Shown: positions 18,058-27,079, numbered from the stretch's first letter. The stretch: DNA of 64,000 nt from Streptomyces clavuligerus (GCF_005519465.1 NZ_CP027859.1:310001-374000), one strand, 5' to 3'. Notes: a model not told the origin generated them from the sequence alone. Numbers and translations are program-made.

Positions 18058-19913
18058 ATGCGTGACACCACAGGTGGCGGCACCGAACCGGCGGACGAGC
18101 CCATTGCCGTCATCGGTCTGTCCTGCCGTTTTCCCGGCGCCCGCGACACCGACGCGTTCTGGCGGCTGCTCAGCACCGGAACCGACGCGGTCGATCAGGG
18201 CCCCGTGGAACGCACGGGCGGCGGGGCGAGCCGCGCCCGGGGTGGATTCCTGGACCAGGTCGATCGGTTCGATCCCGCGTTCTTCGGGATGAGCCCGCAG
18301 GAGGCCGACGCCACCGATCCGCAGCAGCGGCTCGTCCTGGAGGTCGGCTGGGAGGCGCTGGAGAACGCCGGTGTCCGGCCGGACGGCACCGGACGCCTCG
18401 GTGTGTTCGTGGGTGCCATGTAGGACGAGTACGCGTCCTTGACACGGGCGGCGGGACCCGACGGCCTCACCCGCCACACGGCCCCCGGGGTCCACCGTGG
18501 CGCCATCGCCAACCGGCTCTCGCACGTGCTCGGCGCGAGCGGCCCGAGTCTGGTGGTGGACACCGGTCAGTTCTCCTCCCTTGTCGCCGTCCATCTGGCC
18601 TGCGCGAGTCTGCGCGGCGGTGAGTGCGACACAACCCTCGCCGCGGGCGTCAACCTGCTGCTGGGGCCGGACAACTCCCGACTGCTGGCCGAGTGGGGCG
18701 ACCTCTCACCCGATGGTGTCTGCCGTACCTTCGACGCCCGGGCCGACGGATTCGTACGCGGTGAGGGAGCCGCCGCGCCGCTGCTCAAACCGCTCTCCTC
18801 CGCGATCGGCGACGGCGACACCGTCCTGGCGGTCATCCTGGGGTCCGCGGTGAACCGGGGCGGCGATGACCCTTCACCACGCCCGGCACCGAAGCGCAGC
18901 GCGCCGTTCTCCGCGGTGCCCGCCGGGCGGCCGGGGTCAGTGCCGGTGACATCCAGTACGTCGAGCTCCACGGCACCGGTACCCCGGTCGGTGACCCCGC
19001 CGAGGCCGCCGCGCTCGGCGCCGAACTGGGTACGTCGCGAAGCGCCGACGCCCCGGTGGTGGTGGGCTCGGTGAAGACCACCATCGGTCATCTCGGAGCC
19101 GCCGCCGGTGTGGCCGGCCTGGTCAAGACCGTGTTGGCGCTGCGCCATCGCGCGATCCCCCGCGACCCTCCACCATGAGGTGCCGCACCCGGACATCCCC
19201 CTCGACGAGCTGCGGCTGACCTTCCCGGGCGGTTACGGCCCTGGCCGCACCCCGAGCGGCGGCTCGTGGCGGGCGTCAGCTCCTTCGGCATGGGCGGCGC
19301 CAACTGCCATCTGATCCTCGCGGAGGGCCCCCCGTCGTATCCGGAGCCGGACCCAACCCCGGCCCGCGAAGACGCCGTCTCCTGCCGTGCCCTGGGTGGT
19401 GAGCGGCCACACCAGTCGGCTCTGCGCGCGCAGGCGGACCGGCTGTCCTCCTTCGTGGCCGGCTCCGCCGAACCGCCCCCCGCACGACCGGTCTGCACCC
19501 CTCGGCAACGGCCGCCTTCGCCCCCACAGCGGCCGCGCTCGCGACCCACCTCGACACCCTCCTCGTCGACCGGACCGGCGGCCCGGACGGCCCGGCAGAC
19601 GCCGGTCCCGCCGCCCGGACGTCCCCCATGGCTCCCGACGACCACCGCGTCGCACACGCCGACGGCCCCTCCGCCCCCGACCGCACACCGTTGCCCGGGG
19701 ACCGGCCCCGCCCGGACGGCCACCCGTCCGGGCCGCTGACGACGCTGTTCCGGGAGGCCGTCGCAGCGGGCAGGACGGGTTCCGCACTGCGACTGCTCGC
19801 CGGCGGCGGATCTGCGCGCCCCACCGGCCGGTGCGGCGCCGACACCCCGCCGTACGCGCCTCACCGACGGCCCGGCGGAGCCCCGGCTCGTGTGCTTCCC
19901 CTCGCTCGTCTAA
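18058..19913 (+). pseudogene. Collapsed modular PKS: KSQ ketosynthase fused to ACP tail and thioesterase start
   Basis: The ATG at 18058 follows GGGGAG. The frame starts as a normal ketosynthase: [60 protein letters not shown] at 18421-18423 interrupts GVFVGAM before DEYA, where relatives have Trp (TGG). The same frame continues with VDTGQFSSLVAVHLACAS: the active-site Cys is Gln, as in decarboxylating KSQ loading domains. A shift near 18870 leads to VELHGTGTPVGDPAEAAALG and KTTIGHLGAAAG; another near 19180 leads to [20 protein letters not shown] and the post-KS linker. After about 19480 the text jumps to an ACP C-terminus ([16 protein letters not shown]) and a thioesterase N-terminus ([37 protein letters not shown]), ending with TAA at 19911. 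All intervening modules are missing. Confidence 0.9.
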
Positions 19914-19966
19914 GCCCTCGCCCGGCCGGAAGCGCGCGCCGACGACACGAGCGCACTCCGAGACGG

Positions 19967-19990
19967 TCCTTCGAGGCATGCCTCGAAGGA
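19967..19990. promoter_or_regulatory. Perfect 24-bp palindrome after the PKS remnant
   Basis: tccttcgaggcatgcctcga followed by agga is self-complementary over 24 bases with no loop. It lies between the thioesterase remnant and the DUF5995 gene. It may be an operator for the downstream gene or part of a terminator; there is no T-run. Confidence 0.5.
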
Positions 19991-20167
19991 TCATCAGCTA
20001 CAGGTCCCTGTGAGCTAGAATTACAAATGGCACGGGCTGGATCCCCTGCACTGGCACATCCCGGCACAGACCCCCTGCCCCCAGTGCCCCGAGGCGAGCA
20101 GTCCCGCCGCCCCGGAACGACTGGTCCCGGTCGCCGCGACCGGCGACACAACCGCGGCGGAGCCTGC

Positions 20168-20986
20168 GTGCCGATCACGACCGAGGACATCAACTGGCAG
20201 CCCCGCACGGCCCTCCAGGCCCTCGCGGCGTTAGAATTGCTCAGCAGCCGCCTGCGCGAGAGCGGGGACCAGCGTGCCGTCTTCATCGACGTCTACGCGG
20301 TCATCACCCGCCGGGTGGTCAACGTGATGCACACCGAGGACCACGCCGGATTCCTCAACCCGCAATGGCTCTCCGAAGTGACCGGCCTGTTCGCCGAGGA
20401 GGCCCTGGTCGCCACCCGTCGCTCTCTGCGCGGCGAGCCCGTCACCGCTTCCTCGTGGCGCTTCGCCACCCACTACGCCGCACACCGGCTGACGCTGCCG
20501 TGCCAGAGCGCGTTGCTGGGCATCAACGCGCACATCAACCACGACCTGGGCTTGGTCGTCCACAACTACCTGCGGTCCCACCACGAACGGATCGACGAGG
20601 CCCAGATGCGCCGCTACCACCACGACTACCAGCAGGTGAACCGACTCCTGGAGCAGTCCCTCGTCGAGTGCGCCCAGCTGCTGATCGACCGCTACCACTG
20701 CCAGGTCACCACCGGTGTCCGACGCCTGCCCGGCGTCCGGCAGGCGGGATTGCACGCATTCATGTCGATGCTCGTGTCCTGGCGCAACCAGGGCTGGCGG
20801 GACGTCCTCGCCCTGTGGCACGACCCGGACGAGCAAACGCAGTCCCGCACCCTGCAACGGATCGACCAGCGGGCGGGGCGGATCGCCCAGGCCATCGTCC
20901 TGGGACCCGCGGCGGGTCAGTGGGTACGTGGCCGCCGTCCACCCGTGTCCCTGCACAGCGCGTCCTTCTCCACCGTCCCCTGGTGA
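20168..20986 (+). CDS. DUF5995-family protein
   Basis: 272 residues from a GTG at 20168 preceded by GGCGGAG; the frame is open further upstream but reads into decayed PKS sequence. The protein is largely helical and soluble. Family-like features: IDVYAVITRRVVNVM (about 40-55), conserved RFATHYAAHRLTLPCQSALL and GINAHINHDLGLVVHNYL (about 100-140), whose histidines and Asp could bind a metal, and LVSWRNQGWRDVLALWHDPD near 205. DUF5995 proteins are common in actinobacteria and have no established function known to me. No neighbour suggests a role; the adjacent PKS is dead. Confidence 0.7.
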   Translation: MPITTEDINWQPRTALQALAALELLSSRLRESGDQRAVFIDVYAVITRRVVNVMHTEDHAGFLNPQWLSEVTGLFAEEALVATRRSLRGEPVTASSWRFATHYAAHRLTLPCQSALLGINAHINHDLGLVVHNYLRSHHERIDEAQMRRYHHDYQQVNRLLEQSLVECAQLLIDRYHCQVTTGVRRLPGVRQAGLHAFMSMLVSWRNQGWRDVLALWHDPDEQTQSRTLQRIDQRAGRIAQAIVLGPAAGQWVRGRRPPVSLHSASFSTVPW

Positions 20987-22215
20987 TCGATCCCCGCGAC
21001 TGAACAGACCAAGGGCGGCCAGGGACGGCAGACAGAGGTCACCATGTCCCTGCTGCGGCCACCGGATCACACAGGGCCCCCATCGCCGGGCAATTCCGGC
21101 AACAAGAAGCCGTGCCGAACATGCTGCCGTACAAACGGCGAGAGGCGGGCGGCGTCTTGGCCCCGGACCCCGGGTGGACTGTTGAGCCGATCTCCAGCAC
21201 GGCGCTCCCCGGCACCCGCTGAAGGCAGTACCGCAGCACCCCCCGTACCGTCTCCCCGGCCGGTGCGGCGGAGCCGGAGGCGGCGGTGGGGCGAGGACCA
21301 GTCCAACGCGGCGTGAGCGGGCGATGTCGGCCCGAGAGCTGGTCCATGCAGGGCGTTGTTCCCACGGGGCGAAGGTACGGTGCAGTGCCTGGTCCGGGTT
21401 GAACGGGGGGGTTGATACCGCGGTGTCCGATCCGGCCGCCGGTGTACTCCAGCTCTCCGTCGCGGGTGCGGAAGTACAGGACGCCGTCGCCGCGTTGCAC
21501 GGCCGCGATGTCCTCTTCCAGTTGCGCCGGTTCGTCCTCGTCGCCGGGTTCCCCGTCGTATTCGCTCCAGGTGAAGGTACTGACGGAGACGAGGGTGGCG
21601 CGTCTCCCGGGCTGTTGGTGTGGACGGGACCGGCTGTGAGCAGGCTGTCGCAGAGACGCGGGATACCGGCGGGGCGACCCAGCGAGGCCGGGGGCCGGTT
21701 CACCGGGCAGAGCTGGAAGAGTTCTTGAGGTCCGCGGCCTGCGGGAGGACGGGCGGCACGGGCCTGGTCCGGGCCGGGGAGGCTGGGGGCCTTCGCCCGG
21801 CACGGCTGCGGGGCGGCATGGCGGACCGGCCGGTTGGGGGTGTCACACGAAGTGGCCCAGGCGCTGGTGGACGCCGCCCGGAAACACAGGGTCCGGCCAA
21901 CGCCGGGACGGACCGCCTTCACCAGCAGCAGGAGAGCACCGAGCAACGGATGGCCCGCAGGAGGATCATCCCGGTGTGCCGCCCCGCTGGCCGACGCACC
22001 GGCTGAAGGAAGATCAGCGGGGAATGGCCGGGCTGCCTTGTCCACGGCGGCCACCACGGGACGCCCGGAACGACCCGCCCGGTGACGGAAGATGACGGCG
22101 GCGGCGGGAAGGAGGACAACGGCGAAACCGCCGGCAGCCCCGACCAGGGCCCTGACCCTCGTCCAGGCCGCCGCTGACCAGCTTCAGCCCACAGCGGGCG
22201 GTTCGGCGTCCGCCC
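20987..22215. other. 1.2-kb region with weak minus-strand gene fragments
   Basis: No complete gene. On the minus strand at about 21360-21590 an acidic stretch reads VSTFTWSEYDGEPGDEDEPA, QLEEDIAAVQRGDGVLYFRT and RDGELEYTGGRIGHRG, which looks like real protein but has no start or stop of its own. Around 21900-21990 the minus strand encodes a hydrophobic run, HPLLGALLLLVKAVRPG. Both are probably decayed genes of unrecognised families. Confidence 0.35.
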
Positions 22216-22480
22216 GTGACCGTTTCGGCCTCACCACCACGCCCAGCCGGATCGAACGCGGACCCTGCCCTGCTGGCGATGGTGAGCGACTCGCTGGAGC
22301 GGGTCGTGGACCGCTGCGAGGCTCTGGGGCCGCGGCCTTCCGGTGGGCGGGACCCGGCTGCGGCGGAACCTGCTGCAGACCCTCGTCGCCGGGCAGCAGC
22401 CGCCCCGGGCCCGCGACCAGCTGTTCCGGCTCGCCGCCCGGGCCACGCGGATGATCCGGCCGCCGGGGAACCCGGCTGTG
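22216..22480 (+). pseudogene. Fragment of an HTH/TPR-type Streptomyces regulator
   Basis: Two overlapping frames together read PALLAMVSDSLERVVDRCEA then LRRNLLQTLVAGQQPPRARD and QLFRLAARAT. The last segments resemble the middle of XRE-type regulators whose C-terminal half is helical repeats. A shift near 22340 is needed, and both the DNA-binding start and the C-terminus are missing. Confidence 0.4.
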
Positions 22481-22756
22481 CCGTTGTCGCCCGTGCCGCC
22501 GTTCGCGCCGGGTCCGACCCACCCATACCCCGGCTCGGCACGCCGCAGGGCAGGTCCGGGACCCGGCCTTGCGGCGGGACGGCGAGGCGGCGGGGGCCCG
22601 AAGGGATCACACTGTCCGGAAGGACAGAGACCTGATGATCCGTCAGTGTTGTGGCGGCGAGGCGGCGGGCTGTGAACCTGAGCCGGATCAGGCCCGTGGA
22701 AAGGTGCGGCCCCCTCGGGCACGCACAGTCCACGCGACCTCCTTCGAAGGACAGCC

Positions 22757-23146
22757 ATGCTTCAGCGACTCGTCCCGGCCGCGCTCACGACGGCGGCGGC
22801 CGGCCTCTCCCTCGTACTCGGCGCGGCAGGCACCGCGGACGCGACCCCCGCACACGAACGGATCGGCGTCGGCGCGTTCCGAGTGGCCATCGTGTACGAG
22901 CACGCGAACTTCGAGGGGGCCGCTCTCTCGCTCTACGCCAGCGACTGCGTGTTCAGCCGGTCCTGGCGCAACCTCCCGCACGAGTGGAACGACCGGATCA
23001 GCTCGATCAGCATCGAGCACGGCTGCTCGATGGTGGCCTACGAGCACTGGGACATCAGCGGCGCGCTCACCCGCTACCGGCTGCTGGCTCCCAACCTCGG
23101 CACCGAATGGAACGACCGGATCAGCTCCCTCGCGTTCATGCCATGA
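22757..23146 (+). CDS. Secreted beta/gamma-crystallin-like protein
   Basis: 129 residues; GAAGGA precedes the ATG at 22757. A Sec signal peptide spans about 1-30 (MLQRLVPAALTTAAAGLSLV to ADA). The mature part holds two Greek-key-like repeats: VYEHANFEGAALSLYASD with EWNDRISSISI, and AYEHWDISGALTRYRLLA with EWNDRISSLAF. NDRISS in each copy fits the (N/D)(N/D)xx(S/T)S calcium-binding motif of microbial beta/gamma-crystallins. Two cysteines (SDCVF, EHGCSM) may pair. A calcium-stabilised extracellular structural or inhibitor role is plausible, since peptidase-inhibitor I36 proteins share this fold. The gene is monocistronic with its own terminator. Confidence 0.85.
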   Translation: MLQRLVPAALTTAAAGLSLVLGAAGTADATPAHERIGVGAFRVAIVYEHANFEGAALSLYASDCVFSRSWRNLPHEWNDRISSISIEHGCSMVAYEHWDISGALTRYRLLAPNLGTEWNDRISSLAFMP

Positions 23147-23152
23147 CGACTC

Positions 23153-23192
23153 GGGCGCACCTCCCCACGCACGCGGTTCGGGGGGTGCGCCC
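23153..23192 (+). terminator. Hairpin terminator of the crystallin-like gene
   Basis: Arms gggcgcacctcccc and ggggggtgcgccc pair with one G-T type mismatch around a 13-base loop, 6 bases after the stop. No T-tract, which is usual in streptomycetes. Confidence 0.7.
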
Positions 23193-23376
23193 GCGAGGTG
23201 CTTCCCGCGCCAAACAGAGCCCGCCGAACACGCCGCAGCCGCCCGGGCCCTGGACACCACCCACCCCACCGCCCCCAACCACCACCTGCTCCGCGCCCTC
23301 CTCGACGACGGCCGCGGGCAGTTCGAGGACGCCCTGGCCACCCTGACCGACCAGACGCACCCCTCGCCACTGCGGA

Positions 23377-23898
23377 TCACCCCCGGCTACCTCCCCACAG
23401 CCCTGACCGGCGCTCCGCCCCGGCCCGGCGGCGTCCTGTGGTGGTGGTGCCGGGCAGGGCGTGGGGGGCAGTGAAGGCCCAGGTGTCCAGGGCGGGCAGG
23501 AGCCGGGCGGGGTTGAACGGGGCGTGGGGCGGGGATGGGGTGCCGGGGTGGTGGGTGACGTGTGCGGTGGTGGCCTGGGCGAGGTCGGTCAGGAGTTCGG
23601 CGGGGCCGCGGTAGCGGGTGAGGTCGCCGGGGTCGGGCTGGGCGAGTCCGAGGTCGGCGGCGGTGAGGTGGTGGCCGCACCGGTCGGACAGGACGGCGGC
23701 GATCAGGTCGGGGACGGGCGGGCGGGGGCGTTTACCGCCCAGCCAGCGGCGTACCCGTGATCCGTCGGTGCGGATCTGGGGGTGCCCGGTGCGTACCGCG
23801 TGGGCGTTGACGGCTGCGGCGAGGCCCTTCTTCGTGAATCCGGACCGGTCGAACCAGTAGGTGAGCGTCGGCTCTCCACCCGGGTGCTGAGGCGGCAT
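23377..23898 (-). pseudogene. N-terminal half of an HTH regulator, truncated
   Basis: From the ATG at 23898 the frame encodes LTYWFDRSGFTKKGLAAAVN, AHAVRTGHPQIRTDGSRVRR and LIAAVLSDRCGHHLTAADLG, an N-terminal DNA-binding region of the type found in large Streptomyces regulators of the NsdA-like group. It continues to ALDTWAFTAPHALPG and then degrades to RRRAGAERRSGL, stopping at 23377 after 173 residues. The usual C-terminal helical-repeat half is missing. Nearby on the plus strand (about 23215-23400) is another fragment, HHLLRALLDDGRGQFEDALA. The truncation lies 0.3-0.8 kb from the IS982-type element. Confidence 0.6.
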
Positions 23899-24169
23899 TG
23901 GTCGGGGCCCTCCACCGTGCGTGACCAGCGTGCTGGGGCACTGCCGACGGTAGCCCACCCGAGACTGCCCCGGGGCGCTTCCCGTGGTGCGCTCCCCTTC
24001 GCTCCCCCCCGGTGCGCCCCGTCGCGCGCGGGGCGAGTGCCCCGGGCCCGCTCCCTGTCTTCGCTCGCCGGGGCCGGTCGAGACTGCTGGTCCAGGCCGG
24101 GCACGGCGCACTCCCCCACAACACCTGGCGCCGCCAGGGCGGTCTGGAGTACGCGGCACCTGTTCACCT

Positions 24170-24192
24170 CTAGATGATCAATTCCAAGGGGT
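24170..24192 (+). repeat. Left terminal inverted repeat of the IS982-type element
   Basis: ctagatgatcaattccaagg followed by ggt; exact inverse of 25691-25713. Confidence 0.95.
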
Positions 24193-24248
24193 CGCCGGAC
24201 GCTCGTAAACGGTTTTGCTCCGGCGGATCGGCCTGCGAGATTGTGGCC

Positions 24249-24722
24249 ATGAGTGACGCGGTTATCCGTCGGGCCGAGTTCGACGACGCGCCTGCGCTGG
24301 CAGCCATGCGCTGGCGGTTCAAGGTGGAGGACGGCGGAGATGAAGTCCCGCAGGACGAGGAGGGGTTCACCGCTGGATGCGAGCGGTGGCTGCGTTCCCG
24401 GATGGCCGGGCCGTGGCGTGTCTGGCTCGCGGAAGTGGACGGACGGCCTTGTGGTCACGTGTTCGTGTGTCTCGTGGAGAAGGTCCCGAGTCCCTACCCT
24501 GGCTCCGACGCCCTCGGTTACGTGACGAACTTCTACGTCACCCCGGAACAGCGCAACCGGGGCCTGGGCAAGGCCCTGCTCGACGAGGTCACCCGCTATG
24601 CGCGCACGCACGGCCTGGATACGTTGATCGTGTGGCCATCCGAGCGCAGTGCGCCTCTGTACCGGCGCTGTGGCTTCGATGGACCGGACGAGCTCCTCGA
24701 ACAGCCTGTGGCGCCCAGCTGA
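24249..24722 (+). CDS. GNAT-family N-acetyltransferase, passenger of the IS element
   Basis: 157 residues from the ATG at 24249. It has a complete GNAT fold: N-terminal IRRAEFDDAPALAAMRWRF, a central strand GYVTNFYVTPEQ and the acetyl-CoA pyrophosphate loop QRNRGLGKALLDE (motif A, Q/R-x-x-G-x-G/A), then TLIVWPSERSAPLYRRCGF typical of motif B. The WPSERSxPLYxRxGF ending is common in small-molecule acetyltransferases. Substrate unknown; antibiotic or toxin modification is possible but unproven. It lies inside the inverted repeats, 53 bases before the transposase, in the same direction, so it would move with the element. It appears intact, unlike many nearby genes. Confidence 0.9.
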   Translation: MSDAVIRRAEFDDAPALAAMRWRFKVEDGGDEVPQDEEGFTAGCERWLRSRMAGPWRVWLAEVDGRPCGHVFVCLVEKVPSPYPGSDALGYVTNFYVTPEQRNRGLGKALLDEVTRYARTHGLDTLIVWPSERSAPLYRRCGFDGPDELLEQPVAPS

Positions 24723-24775
24723 GCGATCTCTCGCAGTGACTGCGCGGACGATGCGAGGGCGCCCAAAGTCAGTCT

Positions 24776-25690
24776 GTGACGAACAACCTGGACACCCTCG
24801 CGACCGCACTCTATGTGAAGACCGACAACCTGCTGAAGGACTCGCCGCAATTCGCCCCGCAGCGTCCGACCGTGGGCATCATGCCGCAGCTCAGCGACGC
24901 GGAGCTGGTGACACTGGCGATGATGCAGGCGATGCTGGGCTTCACCTCCGAGGCCCGCGGGCTGCGTCACGCCGGCGCCCACCTCCGCCACCTGTTCCCG
25001 TACCTGCCCCAGCAGCCCGGCTACAACAAGCGGCTACGCAAGGCCGCCGAACTGATCCGCTGCGTCACCCGGACACTGGCCCGCGACACCACGCTGTGGA
25101 GCGACGACGTGTGGGTGGCCGACTCCACGCCCGTCGAGTGCGGACGCTCCCGAGAGACCGTCAAACACTCCGACCTGGCCGGATGGGCCCAGTACGGGTA
25201 CTGCGCCAGCCACTCGCGTTACTTCTGGGGGCTGCGGCTGCACCTGGTCTGCACCCTTCACGGTCTGCCGGTCGCCTTCGCACTCTCCGGGGCCAAGGCG
25301 GACGAGCGCGAGACCCTGCTCGACCTGCTCGCTGTCGAGCCCCGTCTCACCGCCGAGCACCCAGGACAGACACTGATTGGAGACAAGAACTACTTCGGCC
25401 GCGAGTTCGAGCAGCGGCTCGCCGACTTGGGCATCCGCCTCCTGCAGCCGGCCCGCGAGGGGGAGCCCCAGCGGGCCGGATCAGAGCTGTTCAAACCACT
25501 GCGGCAGGTCATCGAGTCGGTCAACGAGACCTTCAAGGGCCAGCTCGACCTCGAACGACACCGAGGCCGAACCCCCGGCGGGGTAGCCGTCCGAGTCCTG
25601 CAACGCATCCTCGCGCTCACCACCGCCGTCTGGCACAACGACCGCACTGGCCAGCCGACCATGCGCGCGCTCACCGCCTACGACCACTGA
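24776..25690 (+). CDS. IS982-family transposase
   Basis: 304 residues from a GTG at 24776. Catalytic acids are visible: first Asp in DDVWVADSTPVECGRS, second in TLIGDKNYFGREFE, Glu in QVIESVNETFKGQLDLERHR. The N-terminal part LATALYVKTDNLLKD and MPQLSDAELVTLAMMQAMLG is typical of IS982 transposases. The C-terminal segment RVLQRILALTTAVWHND is also as in the family. Length is complete and no frame break is seen, so the element may be active. Confidence 0.95.
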   Translation: MTNNLDTLATALYVKTDNLLKDSPQFAPQRPTVGIMPQLSDAELVTLAMMQAMLGFTSEARGLRHAGAHLRHLFPYLPQQPGYNKRLRKAAELIRCVTRTLARDTTLWSDDVWVADSTPVECGRSRETVKHSDLAGWAQYGYCASHSRYFWGLRLHLVCTLHGLPVAFALSGAKADERETLLDLLAVEPRLTAEHPGQTLIGDKNYFGREFEQRLADLGIRLLQPAREGEPQRAGSELFKPLRQVIESVNETFKGQLDLERHRGRTPGGVAVRVLQRILALTTAVWHNDRTGQPTMRALTAYDH

Positions 25691-25713
25691 ACCCCTTGGA
25701 ATTGATCATCTAG
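25691..25713 (-). repeat. Right terminal inverted repeat of the IS982-type element
   Basis: accccttggaattgatcatc followed by tag; starts directly after the transposase stop and exactly mirrors 24170-24192. Confidence 0.95.
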
Positions 25714-25812
25714 TAGGGGCGGAATGGGGAGGCGGAACGACGGACCGGATTCGATTGGATCGGCGGCCGGTTCCGGCAGGTCGGCGGGCTGAGCTGATGG
25801 GATCTGCAGCCA

Positions 25813-25838
25813 GGGGCGGAATCGACCGATTCCGCCCC
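25813..25838 (-). terminator. Hairpin downstream of the second P450
   Basis: ggggcggaatcg and cgattccgcccc are exact inverted arms with a 2-base centre. It lies 48 bases beyond the P450 stop on the minus strand and probably ends that transcript. Confidence 0.65.
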
Positions 25839-25885
25839 CGCTCGCCGATTGATCGGGAGGAGCGCCTCAGAACAAGTGGGCAGGG

Positions 25886-27079
25886 TCAGTTTCTGGTCGG
25901 GGACGAGGTGACCAGGAGGCTGCTGACCAGACGCTGGGTGGTGTACGGGCGCCAGACAGGGGCGCTGGCGAGTGCGAGGTCCGGTATCCGGTCCACCAGC
26001 GTGGTCAGGGCGATGGCGAGTTCCATGCGGGCGAGCTTCGCGCCGATGCAGGTGTGGATGCCTTCACCGAAGGTGAGGTGGCGGGGCATAGCGGGACGGT
26101 CCGGGTCGAAGGTGTCGGCGTCCGGGAAGGCCTCGGGGTCGCGGTTCATCGAGGAGATGAGGAAGCGGACAGGGGTCTGCGCCGGAACGGACACGGTACC
26201 GATGGTCATCGGCCGGCTGGTGGTGAGGTTCGCCGAGTTGATGACGTGTGGGCTGCGGTAGCGCAGCGCTTCCTTGACCCAGGCGTCGGGCCGTTCCCGC
26301 AGGGCCTGGATGGTGTGGGGGTGTTCGAGGAGGGTGAGCACCGCCAGGTCGATCGCGGCCAGGGACGAGGTGTACGACGCCCACCACAGCAGCCAGCACA
26401 GCCGGACCAGGTCGTCCATGGAGGCGGTGTCCTGCATGCGGGCAAGGCGGTCGAAGCCGGAGTCCGGGGTGAAGCGCCGCCGGCGCAGGCCGTCTTCCAC
26501 GTACGCGGCCAGGGCGCGGGAGGCGTCGTCGGCATCCGCGAGGGTGGCGGGGTCGGCCTTGGGGTAGAGCGCGGAGAACATGCGCCCGGGAAGGGCTGCC
26601 AGCAGGTCGAAGTCCTCGTCGGGGATGCCGAAGACGATCGCCGCGGTCCGCTGCGTGAACGGCAGCGAGTACATGCTGTGCAGATCCGCCGCGTCGCCGT
26701 GGGCCGGCTTCTCGGCCACCTGGTCCGCGAGGTGCCCGGCTGTTTCCCGGACCTGGGCGCCGGCTCGCTTCAGCAGGTCGGGGTCGAAGGCGACAGCTCC
26801 CATCCGGCGCAGGTCCGTGTGCTGCGGGGGCACAGTTTTGATCAGGCTCTGGTTGTACGTGTTCAGGGTGTGGGAGCTGCCGTCGCCTTCGGCGGCGTCG
26901 CGGATGTCGGGGTTTTTGAGAAGCGCGGAGTCGCGGTAACAGGATAGGTACACCGTGCCGTCGGGGTCGAGATGGACGGGACGGTTCGCCCGCAGCCAGT
27001 CGTAGAAGGGGTAGGGGTCGCTGAGCTGCTCGGGGCGGGCAAGGGTATCGAACAAGTCGAGTGCATCTAAGGAAGACAT
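25886..27079 (-). CDS. Cytochrome P450, stand-alone
   Basis: 397 residues from the ATG at 27079, with GGAG five bases upstream. The heme loop HLTFGEGIHTCIGAKLAR matches FGxGxHxCxG fully; the K-helix has KEALRYRSP (ExxR). The I-helix reads LLWWASYTSSLAAID, where most bacterial P450s have (A/G)GxxT: the Gly is Ser and the preceding residues are aromatic, which may alter oxygen activation or signal an unusual reaction. Length and start (LARPEQLSDPYPFYDWLRAN) are typical of soluble streptomycete P450s. No ferredoxin or biosynthetic gene adjoins; it sits between a mobile element and a Tn3 remnant and may be a stray from a lost cluster. Confidence 0.9.
   Translation of the reverse strand: MSSLDALDLFDTLARPEQLSDPYPFYDWLRANRPVHLDPDGTVYLSCYRDSALLKNPDIRDAAEGDGSSHTLNTYNQSLIKTVPPQHTDLRRMGAVAFDPDLLKRAGAQVRETAGHLADQVAEKPAHGDAADLHSMYSLPFTQRTAAIVFGIPDEDFDLLAALPGRMFSALYPKADPATLADADDASRALAAYVEDGLRRRRFTPDSGFDRLARMQDTASMDDLVRLCWLLWWASYTSSLAAIDLAVLTLLEHPHTIQALRERPDAWVKEALRYRSPHVINSANLTTSRPMTIGTVSVPAQTPVRFLISSMNRDPEAFPDADTFDPDRPAMPRHLTFGEGIHTCIGAKLARMELAIALTTLVDRIPDLALASAPVWRPYTTQRLVSSLLVTSSPTRN

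Larger units (their letters stand above)
24170..25713 (+). mobile_element. IS982-family element carrying a GNAT acetyltransferase gene
   Basis: The element is bounded by perfect 23-bp inverted repeats (24170-24192 and 25691-25713). It encloses an acetyltransferase gene and a DDE transposase, both on the plus strand, in 1,544 bp; IS982 elements are usually about 1 kb with the transposase alone. No target duplication is visible: the left flank reads gttcacct and the right flank taggggcg. The transposase ends 0 bases before the right repeat, so the ends belong to this element. Confidence 0.85.

Noticed and set aside
20231..22057. 608-codon minus-strand open frame
   Set aside because: Covers the DUF5995 gene antisense and then decayed sequence; only short internal parts look protein-like.
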